Part shown: piece after piece, positions 7,201 to 14,863 of the stretch
Position numbering within the stretch: the first letter of the stretch is position 1
Layout: each line of letters begins with the position of its first letter
The notes under the pieces: model-generated
Seen by the model: only the letters and a program-made list of their open reading frames with translations
Told to the model about the DNA's origin: nothing
The model's database searches: none
Assembly (NCBI GenBank): GCA_902795045.1
Contig: CADBJU010000005.1
Coordinates: 1-64,000 of the forward strand
Reading direction: 5' to 3'
From: Oscillospiraceae bacterium
GTDB taxonomy: Bacteria > Bacillota > Clostridia > Oscillospirales > Oscillospiraceae
Length of the DNA: 64,000 bases
Program-made: the position numbers and the translations under genes

Positions 7201-9255
7201 ATGAGCGATCTGAATACCGATGTACGCTACATCAAGGGCATAGGAGAGAAAAAGGCGCAGGCGCTTAATAAGCTCGGCGTCTTTTCTCTGCGTGACCTTG
7301 TTTCTTTTTTTCCGAGAAAATATGAGGACCGCAGCGAGACAAAGCCCATCGCCCTCACCTGTGACGGCGAGAGTGTGTGCGTGGAGGCCATGGTCGCGGA
7401 TACCCCGCGTCTTACCCGCGTGCGCCGGGGCCTGGACCTTGTGAAGCTGCGTGCCGTGGACGACAGCGGTGTGCTGGACATCACCTACTTCAACCAGCCC
7501 TACGCCAAGGACAATCTGCATCGCGGCGAGAGCTACGTCTTCTACGGAAAAATTGAGGCCAACGGGCCCCGTCGCAGCATGGTCAATCCCGTGGCCGAGA
7601 AGGCGGACGGCGAGCGCAAGGTCACGGGGCGCATCGTCCCGGTGTACCGCGTGGCCCAGGGGCTGACCCAGCGGCTGATGCAGCAGGCGGTGAGGCAGGG
7701 GCTGGACGCCTGCCTGGATGAGCTGCCGGATATCCTGCCCCATGCGGTGCGGGAGCGAAACCAGCTTGCGCAGACGGCTTACGCTTTTGAAAACATTCAC
7801 TTTCCCAAGGACTTCGAGGCGCTGGAGCTTGCGCGGCGGCGGCTCATTTTTGAGGAGCTGTTCGTCCTAGCCTGCGCCCTGGGCCGCATGCGCGGGGAGC
7901 GCTCGCGGGAAAGCGGCATACGCATGGAGCCGAGCGACATGGAACGCTTCTGGGCAGCTCTCCCCTTCTCCCCCACCGGCGCACAGAGACGCGCGGTAGC
8001 CGAGGCGATCAACGACATGGACTCCGGCGCTGTCATGAACCGGCTTGTACAGGGTGACGTCGGCAGCGGCAAGACCCTGGTCGCGGCGGCGCTCATCTGG
8101 TGCTGTGCCGAAAACGGCTATATGTCCGCCTTCATGGCCCCGACGGAGATCCTGGCCGACCAGCATTACCACACGCTCTCGGAGCTCCTGACACCGCTGG
8201 GGCTGCGGGTAGGCAAGCTCACCGGCGCCATGACGGCAAAGGAAAAGCGCCTTGTGCGTGAGCAGCTCAAAGCCGGGCAGCTCGACCTGGTCATCGGCAC
8301 CCATGCTCTGTTCAGCGCGGATGTGGAATACGAAAGACTGGGTCTTGTCATCACGGACGAGCAGCACCGCTTCGGCGTCGGGCAGCGCTCGGCACTGATC
8401 GGCAAAGGGCAAAAACCGCACGTGCTGGTCATGTCGGCAACGCCCATCCCGCGCACCCTGGCCCTCATCATCTACGGCGATCTCGACGTGTCCATCATCG
8501 ACGAGCTGCCGCCGGGAAGGCAGAAGGTGGACACCTTCGCGGTGGATGAGAGCTATCGCGCCCGCCTCAACGGTTTTATCCGCAAGCTTGTGGGCGAGGG
8601 TCGGCAGGTCTTTGTGGTCTGCCCCATGGTGGAGGAAAACGACGAGCTGCCCCAGAAGCTCAAGAGCGCGGAGGAGCATGCGCAGCAATTGCAGAAGGAA
8701 TTTCCCGACCTGCGCGTGGCCTGCGTGCACGGCAAGATGAAGCCGAAGGACAAGGAGGCTGTCATGGCCTCCATGGTGGCGGGGGAGACGGATATTTTAG
8801 TTGCTACGACAGTTATTGAAGTCGGTGTGGATGTCCCGAACGCGGCGCTCATCATCGTGGAGAACGCCGAGCGCTTCGGCTTAAGTCAGCTCCACCAGCT
8901 GCGCGGGCGCGTGGGGCGCGGGCAGCACAAGAGCTGGTGCATCCTTGTCTCCGACAACGACGGGGAGGAAAACCGCGCTCGCCTCGGTATCATGACCAAG
9001 ACCAACGACGGCTTCAAAATTTCCGAAGAAGACCTGCGCCTGCGCGGGCCGGGCGACTTTTTCGGATCGCGGCAGCACGGTCTGCCGGAGATGCACGTCG
9101 CCGATCTCGGGGCGGATGTGAACGTGCTGCAAAAGGCCCAGCAGGAGGCGACGCTGCTGCTGGCTAACGACCCCGCCCTCGCCTCCCCGGAGCACAAAGC
9201 TTTGCGTGAGAGTGTGGATCGGCTGCTGAGCGTGAACGCCGACAGCTTCAATTAG
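7201..9255 (+). CDS. recG: ATP-dependent DNA helicase RecG
   Basis: 684 residues, the normal RecG length. An N-terminal wedge/OB domain (about 1-250) begins with a helix-hairpin-helix-like YIKGIGEKKAQAL. The SF2 helicase core has Walker A GDVGSGKT, a DEQH box (VITDEQHRFG), motif III SATPIP and motif VI QLRGRVGRG. RecG remodels stalled forks and branch-migrates Holliday junctions. It is the second gene after apbE. The TTAYGTAA array begins about 15 bases past its stop. Confidence 0.97.
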   Translation: MSDLNTDVRYIKGIGEKKAQALNKLGVFSLRDLVSFFPRKYEDRSETKPIALTCDGESVCVEAMVADTPRLTRVRRGLDLVKLRAVDDSGVLDITYFNQPYAKDNLHRGESYVFYGKIEANGPRRSMVNPVAEKADGERKVTGRIVPVYRVAQGLTQRLMQQAVRQGLDACLDELPDILPHAVRERNQLAQTAYAFENIHFPKDFEALELARRRLIFEELFVLACALGRMRGERSRESGIRMEPSDMERFWAALPFSPTGAQRRAVAEAINDMDSGAVMNRLVQGDVGSGKTLVAAALIWCCAENGYMSAFMAPTEILADQHYHTLSELLTPLGLRVGKLTGAMTAKEKRLVREQLKAGQLDLVIGTHALFSADVEYERLGLVITDEQHRFGVGQRSALIGKGQKPHVLVMSATPIPRTLALIIYGDLDVSIIDELPPGRQKVDTFAVDESYRARLNGFIRKLVGEGRQVFVVCPMVEENDELPQKLKSAEEHAQQLQKEFPDLRVACVHGKMKPKDKEAVMASMVAGETDILVATTVIEVGVDVPNAALIIVENAERFGLSQLHQLRGRVGRGQHKSWCILVSDNDGEENRARLGIMTKTNDGFKISEEDLRLRGPGDFFGSRQHGLPEMHVADLGADVNVLQKAQQEATLLLANDPALASPEHKALRESVDRLLSVNADSFN

Positions 9256-9269
9256 TTGTGTATACTATT

Positions 9270-9319
9270 TTATGTAAATTGAATTATGTTTAATAAATTA
9301 CGTTACTTTTGTTATGTCA
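9270..9319. repeat. AT-rich TTAYGTAA array 1
   Basis: Spaced AT-rich units sharing TTAYGTWA: TTATGTAA at 9270-9277, ATTATGTTTAA near 9283, TTACGTTA at 9298-9305 and a weaker TTATGTCAA near 9312. The spacing is about 13-15 bases in an otherwise GC-rich genome. It fills the gap between recG and the small accessory gene. Confidence 0.65.
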
Positions 9320-9344
9320 ATTTATGATAGGGAGTATTCTGGCA

Positions 9345-9773
9345 ATGTGCACCGGAAAAAACGTTGTATACGCACTGGTCATTCATGACCCTGCATTGTC
9401 CCATGAGAACTATTCCCAGGACTTCATGATCGGACTTTTTCGTACCCGCTTCAAGGCTGAGGAAACAGCGGCGTTTTATCTTCGCTGCGTCAGAGGATTC
9501 AGCGATTATCCCTGTACCTGCAGCATCACCGAGAAAGAGATCCTTGACGGTCAAAGCGTTGACCCGGACGAGGTATTTATGGTCCAGGGCTGGAACGTTG
9601 ACGAAAATATGGATGAGATCCATATTGTGGAGAGTCCCTGCTTTGTGTCTCAAGTCCGGGCCAATATCGAGCTTGAACAGATGCGAATCACCCAGCCTCG
9701 AACAGAGTGGACAGTAAACCCCTGGAGGCTCGATGAGGCACTTTGGCAGGAAGGCTTTGAGCGTGTTAAGTAG
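9345..9773 (+). CDS. Small protein of unknown function, partner candidate of the CARF nuclease
   Basis: 142 residues from the ATG at 9345 (GGGAG eleven bases upstream). It is an acidic soluble protein with no signal peptide. The segment FMIGLFRTRFKAEETAAFYLRCVRGFSDYP resembles small proteins that carry a 'shortcut' pattern of a sheet strand, an AEAA helix and a GFxDYP loop (DUF7336-like); this resemblance is from memory and weak. It is bounded on both sides by TTAYGTAA arrays and lies 101 bases before the CARF-nuclease gene in the same direction. Function is unknown. Confidence 0.7.
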   Translation: MCTGKNVVYALVIHDPALSHENYSQDFMIGLFRTRFKAEETAAFYLRCVRGFSDYPCTCSITEKEILDGQSVDPDEVFMVQGWNVDENMDEIHIVESPCFVSQVRANIELEQMRITQPRTEWTVNPWRLDEALWQEGFERVK

Positions 9774-9784
9774 CCCATTTCATG

Positions 9785-9850
9785 ATATGTAAATTAATTT
9801 ATGTAAACTGTTTTGCGTAAATCAGATTATGAAATTAATATTACGTTAAC
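9785..9850. repeat. AT-rich TTAYGTAA array 2
   Basis: Five units in 66 bases: ATATGTAAAT (from 9785), TTATGTAA (9799-9806), TTGCGTAA (9813-9820), ATTATGAAAT (near 9826) and TTACGTTAAC (9841-9850), at 12-15-base spacing. It separates the two accessory genes. Confidence 0.7.
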
Positions 9851-9874
9851 CTTCCAAAGACAGGAGGACTTGTT

Positions 9875-11056
9875 ATGCAGACACTCATTGAGCTTTACGA
9901 CGAACGACCGCTCGAAAATGTTTTGGGGGTGGAGGTATTCCGCCCGGAGCAGGTGGTTTATGTCTGCCCGGACGACTTTTATAATGAAAAGCGTGTCCGC
10001 GCAAAGCTGGATGCCTACTTCAAGCATCGCGGTCTTTCGCCGATGCTGTTTTTTGCCCGTGCAAGCGTCTACGAAACCGAGAGTATGCTGGAGCTCTTTC
10101 GCGGCATCGTTGAGCAGTACCCGGACTGCGCCCTGGACATCACCGGCGGTACGGACGCGGTGCTCTTCGCGGCCGGTCTTCTGTGCGCGGAGGCAGAGAT
10201 CCCGGTCTTTACATATTCCCGCCGCCGGAACTGCTTCTATGATATTCGAGGCGCAGCCTTTGCCGAAGCCCTGCCCTGCAATGTGCAGTATACGGTAGAG
10301 GACTGCTTCATGATGGCTGGCGGCTCCATGCGTTCCGGCAGAGTTGACAACTCTGTTCTTTTCAAATACCTCGATTATGTGGAGCCCTTTTTCCAGCTCT
10401 ACCTGACACACCGCCGGGGGTGGACGCGTACCGTCAACTTTATGCAGCGCATCTCCCCTTCCCGTCCTGATGGCTCCTGCAGTCTGGAAGTCCACGGCGA
10501 CTACCGTGTCAAAGGCGAACGCGGTTCCCGGATCGAAGCCCCTGTGGATGCCCTGCAGGCCATGGAAAAGATCGGCTTTCTGCAAAACCTTGAGATCGTG
10601 CCGAACGAGAGCGTGTCCTTCCGTTTCCGTGACGAACAGATCCGCGCCTGGCTGCGGGATGTGGGGAGTGTCCTGGAGCTCTATGTCTATAAAGCCTGTC
10701 TCGACGCAGGACTTTTCCAGGATGTGCACACCAGCGCCGTTGTGGACTGGGATGGGGACGGCAGCGCCAAGGCCGTCAGCAATGAGCTGGACGTGATGTG
10801 CACCCGCGGCGTAACCCCGGTATTCATCAGCTGCAAGACCTGTGACGTGAAAACCGAGGCGCTCAACGAGCTTGCCATTCTGCGTGACCGCTTCGGCGGC
10901 AAGATGGCGCGTGCCGCCATCGTCACCGCGGAACGCGGCGGTGCCCCTATGCGCAACCGCGCCTCAGAGCTCGGCATCACGGTCATAGACCTGAATGATC
11001 TGACAGAGGGTCATATCGACAAGCGGCTGAAGAATCTGATGCGGGATATCAAATAA
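9875..11056 (+). CDS. CARF-domain nuclease, Card1/Can2-like (DUF1887)
   Basis: 393 residues. The N-terminal Rossmann-like part (about 1-150) has the CARF ligand loop pattern LDITGGTDAVLFAAG (88-102). A winged-helix-like linker follows (about 215-262). The C-terminal PD-(D/E)xK nuclease shows VLELYVYKAC (266-275), NELDV (303-307) and FISCKT (317-322); E304/D306 and K321 are candidate metal and catalytic residues. Card1 and Can2 are activated by cyclic tetra-adenylate made by type III CRISPR complexes and then cut DNA or RNA. No CRISPR array, Cas10 or Csm/Cmr gene is in the window, so the activator here is unknown. AT-rich arrays flank the gene. Confidence 0.85.
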   Translation: MQTLIELYDERPLENVLGVEVFRPEQVVYVCPDDFYNEKRVRAKLDAYFKHRGLSPMLFFARASVYETESMLELFRGIVEQYPDCALDITGGTDAVLFAAGLLCAEAEIPVFTYSRRRNCFYDIRGAAFAEALPCNVQYTVEDCFMMAGGSMRSGRVDNSVLFKYLDYVEPFFQLYLTHRRGWTRTVNFMQRISPSRPDGSCSLEVHGDYRVKGERGSRIEAPVDALQAMEKIGFLQNLEIVPNESVSFRFRDEQIRAWLRDVGSVLELYVYKACLDAGLFQDVHTSAVVDWDGDGSAKAVSNELDVMCTRGVTPVFISCKTCDVKTEALNELAILRDRFGGKMARAAIVTAERGGAPMRNRASELGITVIDLNDLTEGHIDKRLKNLMRDIK

Positions 11057-11064
11057 CAGCCAAA

Positions 11065-11104
11065 TTATGATTACGTAAATTGAATTATGTAACCTATATT
11101 ATGA
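11065..11104. repeat. AT-rich TTAYGTAA array 3
   Basis: Units TTATGATTACGTAA (TTACGTAA exactly at 11071-11078), TTATGTAA (11085-11092) and TTATGAAA (from 11099), with about 14-base spacing. It starts nine bases after the CARF-nuclease stop. Confidence 0.65.
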
Positions 11105-11187
11105 AAAGGCTGTCTCAAAACTCCGTGTCATCCCGTTGCCTCACGCAGAGGGAGGTGAGCGCTGCGGCTCCTTGAAAGCAGACAGCG

Positions 11188-11229
11188 AAACACCCTGAAC
11201 GCCTTGCTTTGCAGGCATTCAGGGTGTTT
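11188..11229 (-). terminator. Strong hairpin, terminator of the radical SAM gene
   Basis: Two 17-base arms (11188-11204 and 11213-11229) pair with one G-T wobble around an 8-base loop. Each arm ends in AAACACC or GGTGTTT. It lies four bases beyond the radical SAM stop. The T tract is short, but the structure could act in both directions. Confidence 0.6.
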
Positions 11230-11232
11230 CTG

Positions 11233-12342
11233 TTATACCGGCTGACCGGCGAGCAGGGCTTCCACCTGGGCGCGCTTTTCGTAAAGGACGCAGCCGCCCT
11301 CATGATCGTCCAGCAGGATGTCGCCGCTTCTCAGTGCTGTGAACAGCGGAGAGTGCAGCGCCTCGCGCAGGGAGCTGTTCTTGATGTTCACATCCGAATA
11401 GGGCGAGAAGGGGCAGGGCTCCGCGCCGCCGTGGGAGTTGATGTGGAAGAAGCCGCGCCCGGCCGCGACACAGCCGCCCGAGCTTTTCTCGTCCCCGGGG
11501 AAGGATATGTAGACCATCTCCGGGTGCTCGGCGCGCAGTCTCGCGATCTCATCACGCAGATACGCGCGCTCTTCATCGCCGGGAGCAAGCTCTCTGGCTT
11601 CTTCCGTCACCGGCACAAACTCCACAAAGACCACTGCCTTGCACCCACGGTCGGACAGTTTTTTCAGGAAGGCATCGGAGCTGACTTCCCTGATGTTCTG
11701 TGTCGTCACCGTGACGGAGGCGCCGAAGATCAGGCCGCGGCGGGAAAATTCATCCATATTGCGGATAAGGCTGTCGTACACGCCCTTGCCGCGCCGCGCA
11801 TCGGTGATCTCCTTCTCCCCCTCGATGCTCATGATGGGGATCAGGTTGCGGCAGCGGTCGAAGAGCTCAAAGTAGCGTTTGTCGATAAAGGTGCCGTTGG
11901 TGAAGATCGGAAACAGATTATTGGGCTTCTTCCCGGCGGCCTCGATGATGTCCCGACGGAGCATCGGCTCGCCGCCCGCAAGCAGGATGAAGCTGATGCC
12001 AAGCTCGTCGGCCTCGTCAAAGATCCGAAGCCATTCGGCATCCGTAAGCTGCTCGACCGGGGCGGCGTCCACGGTGGCATTGTTGCAGCGGGAATAGCAG
12101 CCCACGCAGTGCAGATTGCACTGGCTGGTGATGCTGGCGATCAGGAAGGGCGGGATATGCTCGCCTCTGTCCTCCGCCTCCCGACGCTTTTTGGAGGCAG
12201 CCGCAGATGCCGCGGCAAATTTCAGCATGAAGGCACTCTCTCTTGGGTCCTTGAAGGTGGCCTTCAGGGCGTCGGCCACGACGTTTTCCACGCCCTTCGT
12301 CATATAGGCCTGTATGTCAAAGCTTTCGTCGATCCGGCTCAT
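11233..12342 (-). CDS. Radical SAM enzyme with C-terminal cysteines
   Basis: 369 residues from the ATG at 12342, after a GGGGGG ribosome binding site. The radical SAM cluster motif CNLHCVGC (C75, C79, C82) binds the [4Fe-4S]-SAM centre, and LLAGGEPMLR is the SAM-contacting GGE box. The last 90 residues hold three further cysteines (GGCVAAGRG, EPCPFSP, GGCVLYE), fitting a SPASM/twitch-like auxiliary cluster. Such enzymes often modify peptides or proteins. A 52-residue membrane protein gene lies 17 bases upstream in the same operon. The substrate is unknown. Confidence 0.85.
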   Translation of the reverse strand: MSRIDESFDIQAYMTKGVENVVADALKATFKDPRESAFMLKFAAASAAASKKRREAEDRGEHIPPFLIASITSQCNLHCVGCYSRCNNATVDAAPVEQLTDAEWLRIFDEADELGISFILLAGGEPMLRRDIIEAAGKKPNNLFPIFTNGTFIDKRYFELFDRCRNLIPIMSIEGEKEITDARRGKGVYDSLIRNMDEFSRRGLIFGASVTVTTQNIREVSSDAFLKKLSDRGCKAVVFVEFVPVTEEARELAPGDEERAYLRDEIARLRAEHPEMVYISFPGDEKSSGGCVAAGRGFFHINSHGGAEPCPFSPYSDVNIKNSSLREALHSPLFTALRSGDILLDDHEGGCVLYEKRAQVEALLAGQPV

Positions 12343-12359
12343 CGCGCGATCCCCCCTGT

Positions 12360-12518
12360 TCAGCAATGGAAGCCGCGTTTGTGCCACGCGGGAGCCTCGG
12401 GCATTTCGATGCCGGTAAAGCACGCGGCGATGACGCGGCAGTGGATAATCAGGAACAGGCCGCAGCAAACAGCGAGACAGCGGATGATGGTATTGACGAT
12501 TTTTTTGACAGTGTACAT
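12360..12518 (-). CDS. Small single-pass membrane protein
   Basis: 52 residues from the ATG at 12518, with GAAAGGAAG upstream. A basic N-terminus (MYTVKK) is followed by one hydrophobic segment (about 8-32, rich in Cys, Leu and Ile) and a short tail with PEAPAWHKRGFHC. It is the first gene after the promoter at 12600-12627 and is followed directly by the radical SAM gene. It may be a partner or a substrate of that enzyme, or only a co-transcribed membrane peptide. I know of no characterised family. Confidence 0.65.
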   Translation of the reverse strand: MYTVKKIVNTIIRCLAVCCGLFLIIHCRVIAACFTGIEMPEAPAWHKRGFHC

Positions 12519-12567
12519 AACAGTTGACTTCCTTTCAACAAACGTTCTCACTGCGTAATTCGATTTT

Positions 12568-12627
12568 GCACTTTTTAATTGTGCTCAATTGATAATTCTA
12601 TTATACACAAATTCAGAGGGTTGTCAA
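12568..12627 (-). promoter_or_regulatory. Promoter and possible operator of the radical SAM operon
   Basis: On the minus strand, TTGACA (12627-12622), a 16-base spacer and TATAAT (12605-12600). Downstream, GCAC (12568-12571) and GTGC (12581-12584) form a small inverted repeat with a 9-base centre, a possible TetR-size operator. Confidence 0.7.
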
Positions 12628-12772
12628 CTCCCAAATAGCGGTTTTTGTAATCGATGCTCCTTTAGTCGAAGGCGGCAGAGAACTAGATCCTAACCTCGCA
12701 TCGTGTTTGATTTTCTTTTCCCGTGGCTCCCCGTTTCAGCGGGAAATTATTTTGGCGCGTTGCAAAATGCAT

Positions 12773-12915
12773 GTCATCCTCCTAAAGGGTAAAGAGATTC
12801 TAAGCGGCAAGCCGCCAAGAATCTCTAATGTTCGTGTAAGCAAAGGATCTTTCTCCGAAAGTCTGCAAAAAACTTCAAAAGAAAGATCCTTCGTCACTTT
12901 GTTCCTCAGAATGAC
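12773..12915. repeat. REP-like repeat, family B (composite)
   Basis: It begins GTCATCCTCC and ends CTCAGAATGAC. Inside are two hairpins: AGAGATTCT paired with AGAATCTCT, and AAGGATCTTTC paired with GAAAGATCCTT. It is related to the copies at 54533-54593 and 58387-58463. With the promoter it accounts for most of the 436-base gap 12519-12954; I see nothing else in 12640-12772. Confidence 0.7.
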
Positions 12916-12954
12916 AAAATGCTACGTATTCAGCAACGCGCCCGTTCTATCAGA

Positions 12955-13476
12955 TTATGACAAATGCTTTTCCAGCAGGACAAGCTGCACGCCCGGGATG
13001 CCGTTAAAGACAGTGGGCACGGTGCCGATCTCCCGGTAGCCGAGTATGGCATAGAGTCTTCTTGCGGCGCGGTTTCTCGCGTTGGTGTCCATGCGAAGCT
13101 CTATGCAGCCATGAGCGCGGGCAAAGTCCTCATAGTACCGCACGAACGCGCGGCCAAAGCCTTTTCCCGATGCCGCAGGTGAGATCACGAGTGTGTGCAG
13201 GACGCAGACCTCCTCCGGTGAAGCCGGGTACTCCCAGGCCGCGCCCTCGTATACGTCCACCTGGATCTGATTGATGACAGCGGCGCCGATGAGCTTTCCG
13301 TCCTCGATCATGACAAAAAGTTCATCCCGCGCGATAGCCGCCTCGGCTGTCGCCCTGACGGGATAGATGCCTCTCAGCCAGCCGGTGGTGATGCTCCCCC
13401 GCTCCTCGGCGTCGTGGATCTCGCCGTACAGCGCCTCCACGGCGTCAAGGTCGGAGGCTGTCGCCTTTCGTATCAT
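12955..13476 (-). CDS. GNAT-family N-acetyltransferase
   Basis: 173 residues starting IRKATASDLDAVEALYGEIHDAE, a typical GNAT opening. The acetyl-CoA pyrophosphate loop is SGKGFGRAFVRYYEDFAR (R/QxxGxG/A type), followed by ELRMDTNARNRAARRLYAILGYREIG. Members acetylate small amines or protein N-termini; the substrate cannot be told. Its ATG overlaps the stop of the upstream gamma-lyase gene by one base (TGATG), so the two form an operon. Confidence 0.9.
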   Translation of the reverse strand: MIRKATASDLDAVEALYGEIHDAEERGSITTGWLRGIYPVRATAEAAIARDELFVMIEDGKLIGAAVINQIQVDVYEGAAWEYPASPEEVCVLHTLVISPAASGKGFGRAFVRYYEDFARAHGCIELRMDTNARNRAARRLYAILGYREIGTVPTVFNGIPGVQLVLLEKHLS

Positions 13477-14669
13477 CAGATCTTTTCAAAAGCCTGCTTG
13501 AGGTCGGCGATGATATCCTCGGGGTTTTCCAGGCCCACGGAGAAGCGGATAAGGCCCGGGGCGATGTTCGCAGCTTCCAGCTCCTCCTCGGTGTAGGGGG
13601 AGTGGGTCATGGAGCCGGGATGCTCGATGAGGGTCTCGGCCGCGCCGAGGGAGACGGCGAGGGTCGCGACCTTCACGCTGTCGGCAACGATGGCCGCCTT
13701 TGCGCGCCCGCCCTTGACGACGAAGCTCACCATGCCGCCGTACATGCCGTGCATCTGCTTTTTGGCGATCTCATGACCCTCGTGTTCCTCAAGGCCGGGG
13801 TAATAGACCTTCTCCACCTTGTCGCAGGTCTTGAGGTACTGTGCCACCTTCATGGCGCTGTCGCAGTGGCGCTGCATGCGGATCTCCAGCGTCTTGAGGC
13901 CGCGGGCCACGAGGTAGGCTTCGTTTGCGGGCATGAAGGCGCCGGTCATGTCCTTGATGCCGATGAGGCGGATGTTGTTGATGGTCTCGGCGTCGCTGAC
14001 CACCACGCCCGCCAGCAGGTCGCCGTGACCGTTGATGTACTTGGTGGCGGAGTGTACGACGATGTCCGCGCCCAGCTCCAGCGGGCGCTGGATGTAGGGA
14101 GAGCAGAAGGTGTTGTCGCAGATGACCTTGATGGCAGGGTTATAGTCATGGGCAATCTTCGCTGTCTTTTCAATGTCGGTGATCTTGAGGTTGGGGTTTG
14201 CCGGGGTTTCGAGGTAGACGATGCGGGTCTTGTCGTTGAGGGCCGCGCGAAGCTCGTCCTCATTGGTCATCTCGATGAAATGCACCTTGACGCCGAAGCG
14301 GCTCAGGTGGTGCTCAAAGAATTCAAAGGTGCAGCCGTAGAGGGTCTTGTCGGCGACGATCTCCTCCCCTGCCGAGATGCAGGTCCAGATCGTGGCGGTG
14401 ATGGCGCCCATGCCGGAGACGGTGATGAGGCCGGCCTCGCCGCCCTCAAGCTTTGCAAGCGTCTCCTCCACGGCGGTGCAGGTGGGGTTTCCGAGGCGGG
14501 CATAAATATAGCCGGGCTCTTCCAGCGCAAAACGCGCCGCGCCCTGGGCGGTGGAATCAAAAATAAAGGTGGATGAATTATAGATCGGCGTGATAAGCGC
14601 GCCGTTTGTGTCCTTGATGCTGTGGCCGTGTATGGCCGTGGTAGTAAAGCCGTAGTTTTCCTTGCTCAT
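13476..14669 (-). CDS. megL: Methionine gamma-lyase-like PLP enzyme (Cys/Met metabolism family)
   Basis: 397 residues from the ATG at 14669 (GGAGG upstream). This fold-type I PLP enzyme has the lysine motif VVHSATKYINGHGDLLAG, the phosphate-binding SGMGAITATIW, and CDNTFCSPYIQRPLELGAD. Methionine gamma-lyases carry a cysteine near residue 110-120; KTLYGCTFEFF matches that position, which favours gamma-lyase over cystathionine beta-lyase. The likely reaction is methionine or homocysteine to 2-oxobutyrate, ammonia and a thiol. A close paralogue is encoded at 29366-30565. It has its own promoter at 14733-14761. Confidence 0.85.
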   Translation of the reverse strand: MSKENYGFTTTAIHGHSIKDTNGALITPIYNSSTFIFDSTAQGAARFALEEPGYIYARLGNPTCTAVEETLAKLEGGEAGLITVSGMGAITATIWTCISAGEEIVADKTLYGCTFEFFEHHLSRFGVKVHFIEMTNEDELRAALNDKTRIVYLETPANPNLKITDIEKTAKIAHDYNPAIKVICDNTFCSPYIQRPLELGADIVVHSATKYINGHGDLLAGVVVSDAETINNIRLIGIKDMTGAFMPANEAYLVARGLKTLEIRMQRHCDSAMKVAQYLKTCDKVEKVYYPGLEEHEGHEIAKKQMHGMYGGMVSFVVKGGRAKAAIVADSVKVATLAVSLGAAETLIEHPGSMTHSPYTEEELEAANIAPGLIRFSVGLENPEDIIADLKQAFEKI

Positions 14670-14732
14670 GCGTTGTTCCTCCGTTTCGCCCGGTCGTCTG
14701 TGATCGGGCATAAAAATGTAATCGACCGGTAC

Positions 14733-14761
14733 ATTTTACTTTTTTCGGCATTCTCTGTCAA
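14733..14761 (-). promoter_or_regulatory. Promoter of the megL-acetyltransferase operon
   Basis: TTGACA (14761-14756), a 17-base spacer and TAAAAT (14738-14733). The partial palindrome TGTAATCGACCGGTACA at 14718-14734 overlaps the -10 and start region and may be an operator. Confidence 0.65.
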
Positions 14762-14800
14762 TGTTCTTCTGATACTTTTTCACGTTTTCCGTTTTGCGCC

Positions 14801-14828
14801 TTGCATTTGAATGCAAAAGAAGTATAAT
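14801..14828 (+). promoter_or_regulatory. Promoter with palindromic operator for the ParB-like/HAD operon
   Basis: TTGCAT (14801-14806), a 16-base spacer and TATAAT (14823-14828). The perfect palindrome TTGCATTTGAATGCAA (14801-14816) covers the -35 box, so a dimeric repressor could block it. Confidence 0.65.
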
Positions 14829-14863
14829 TCAACTATCAATACATGCAGCGGAGGGATCGCTTT

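Noticed and set aside
9260..11110. A CRISPR array beside the CARF nuclease
   Set aside because: The AT-rich units are only 8-11 bases with 12-15-base periodicity and no constant repeat plus unique spacer pattern.
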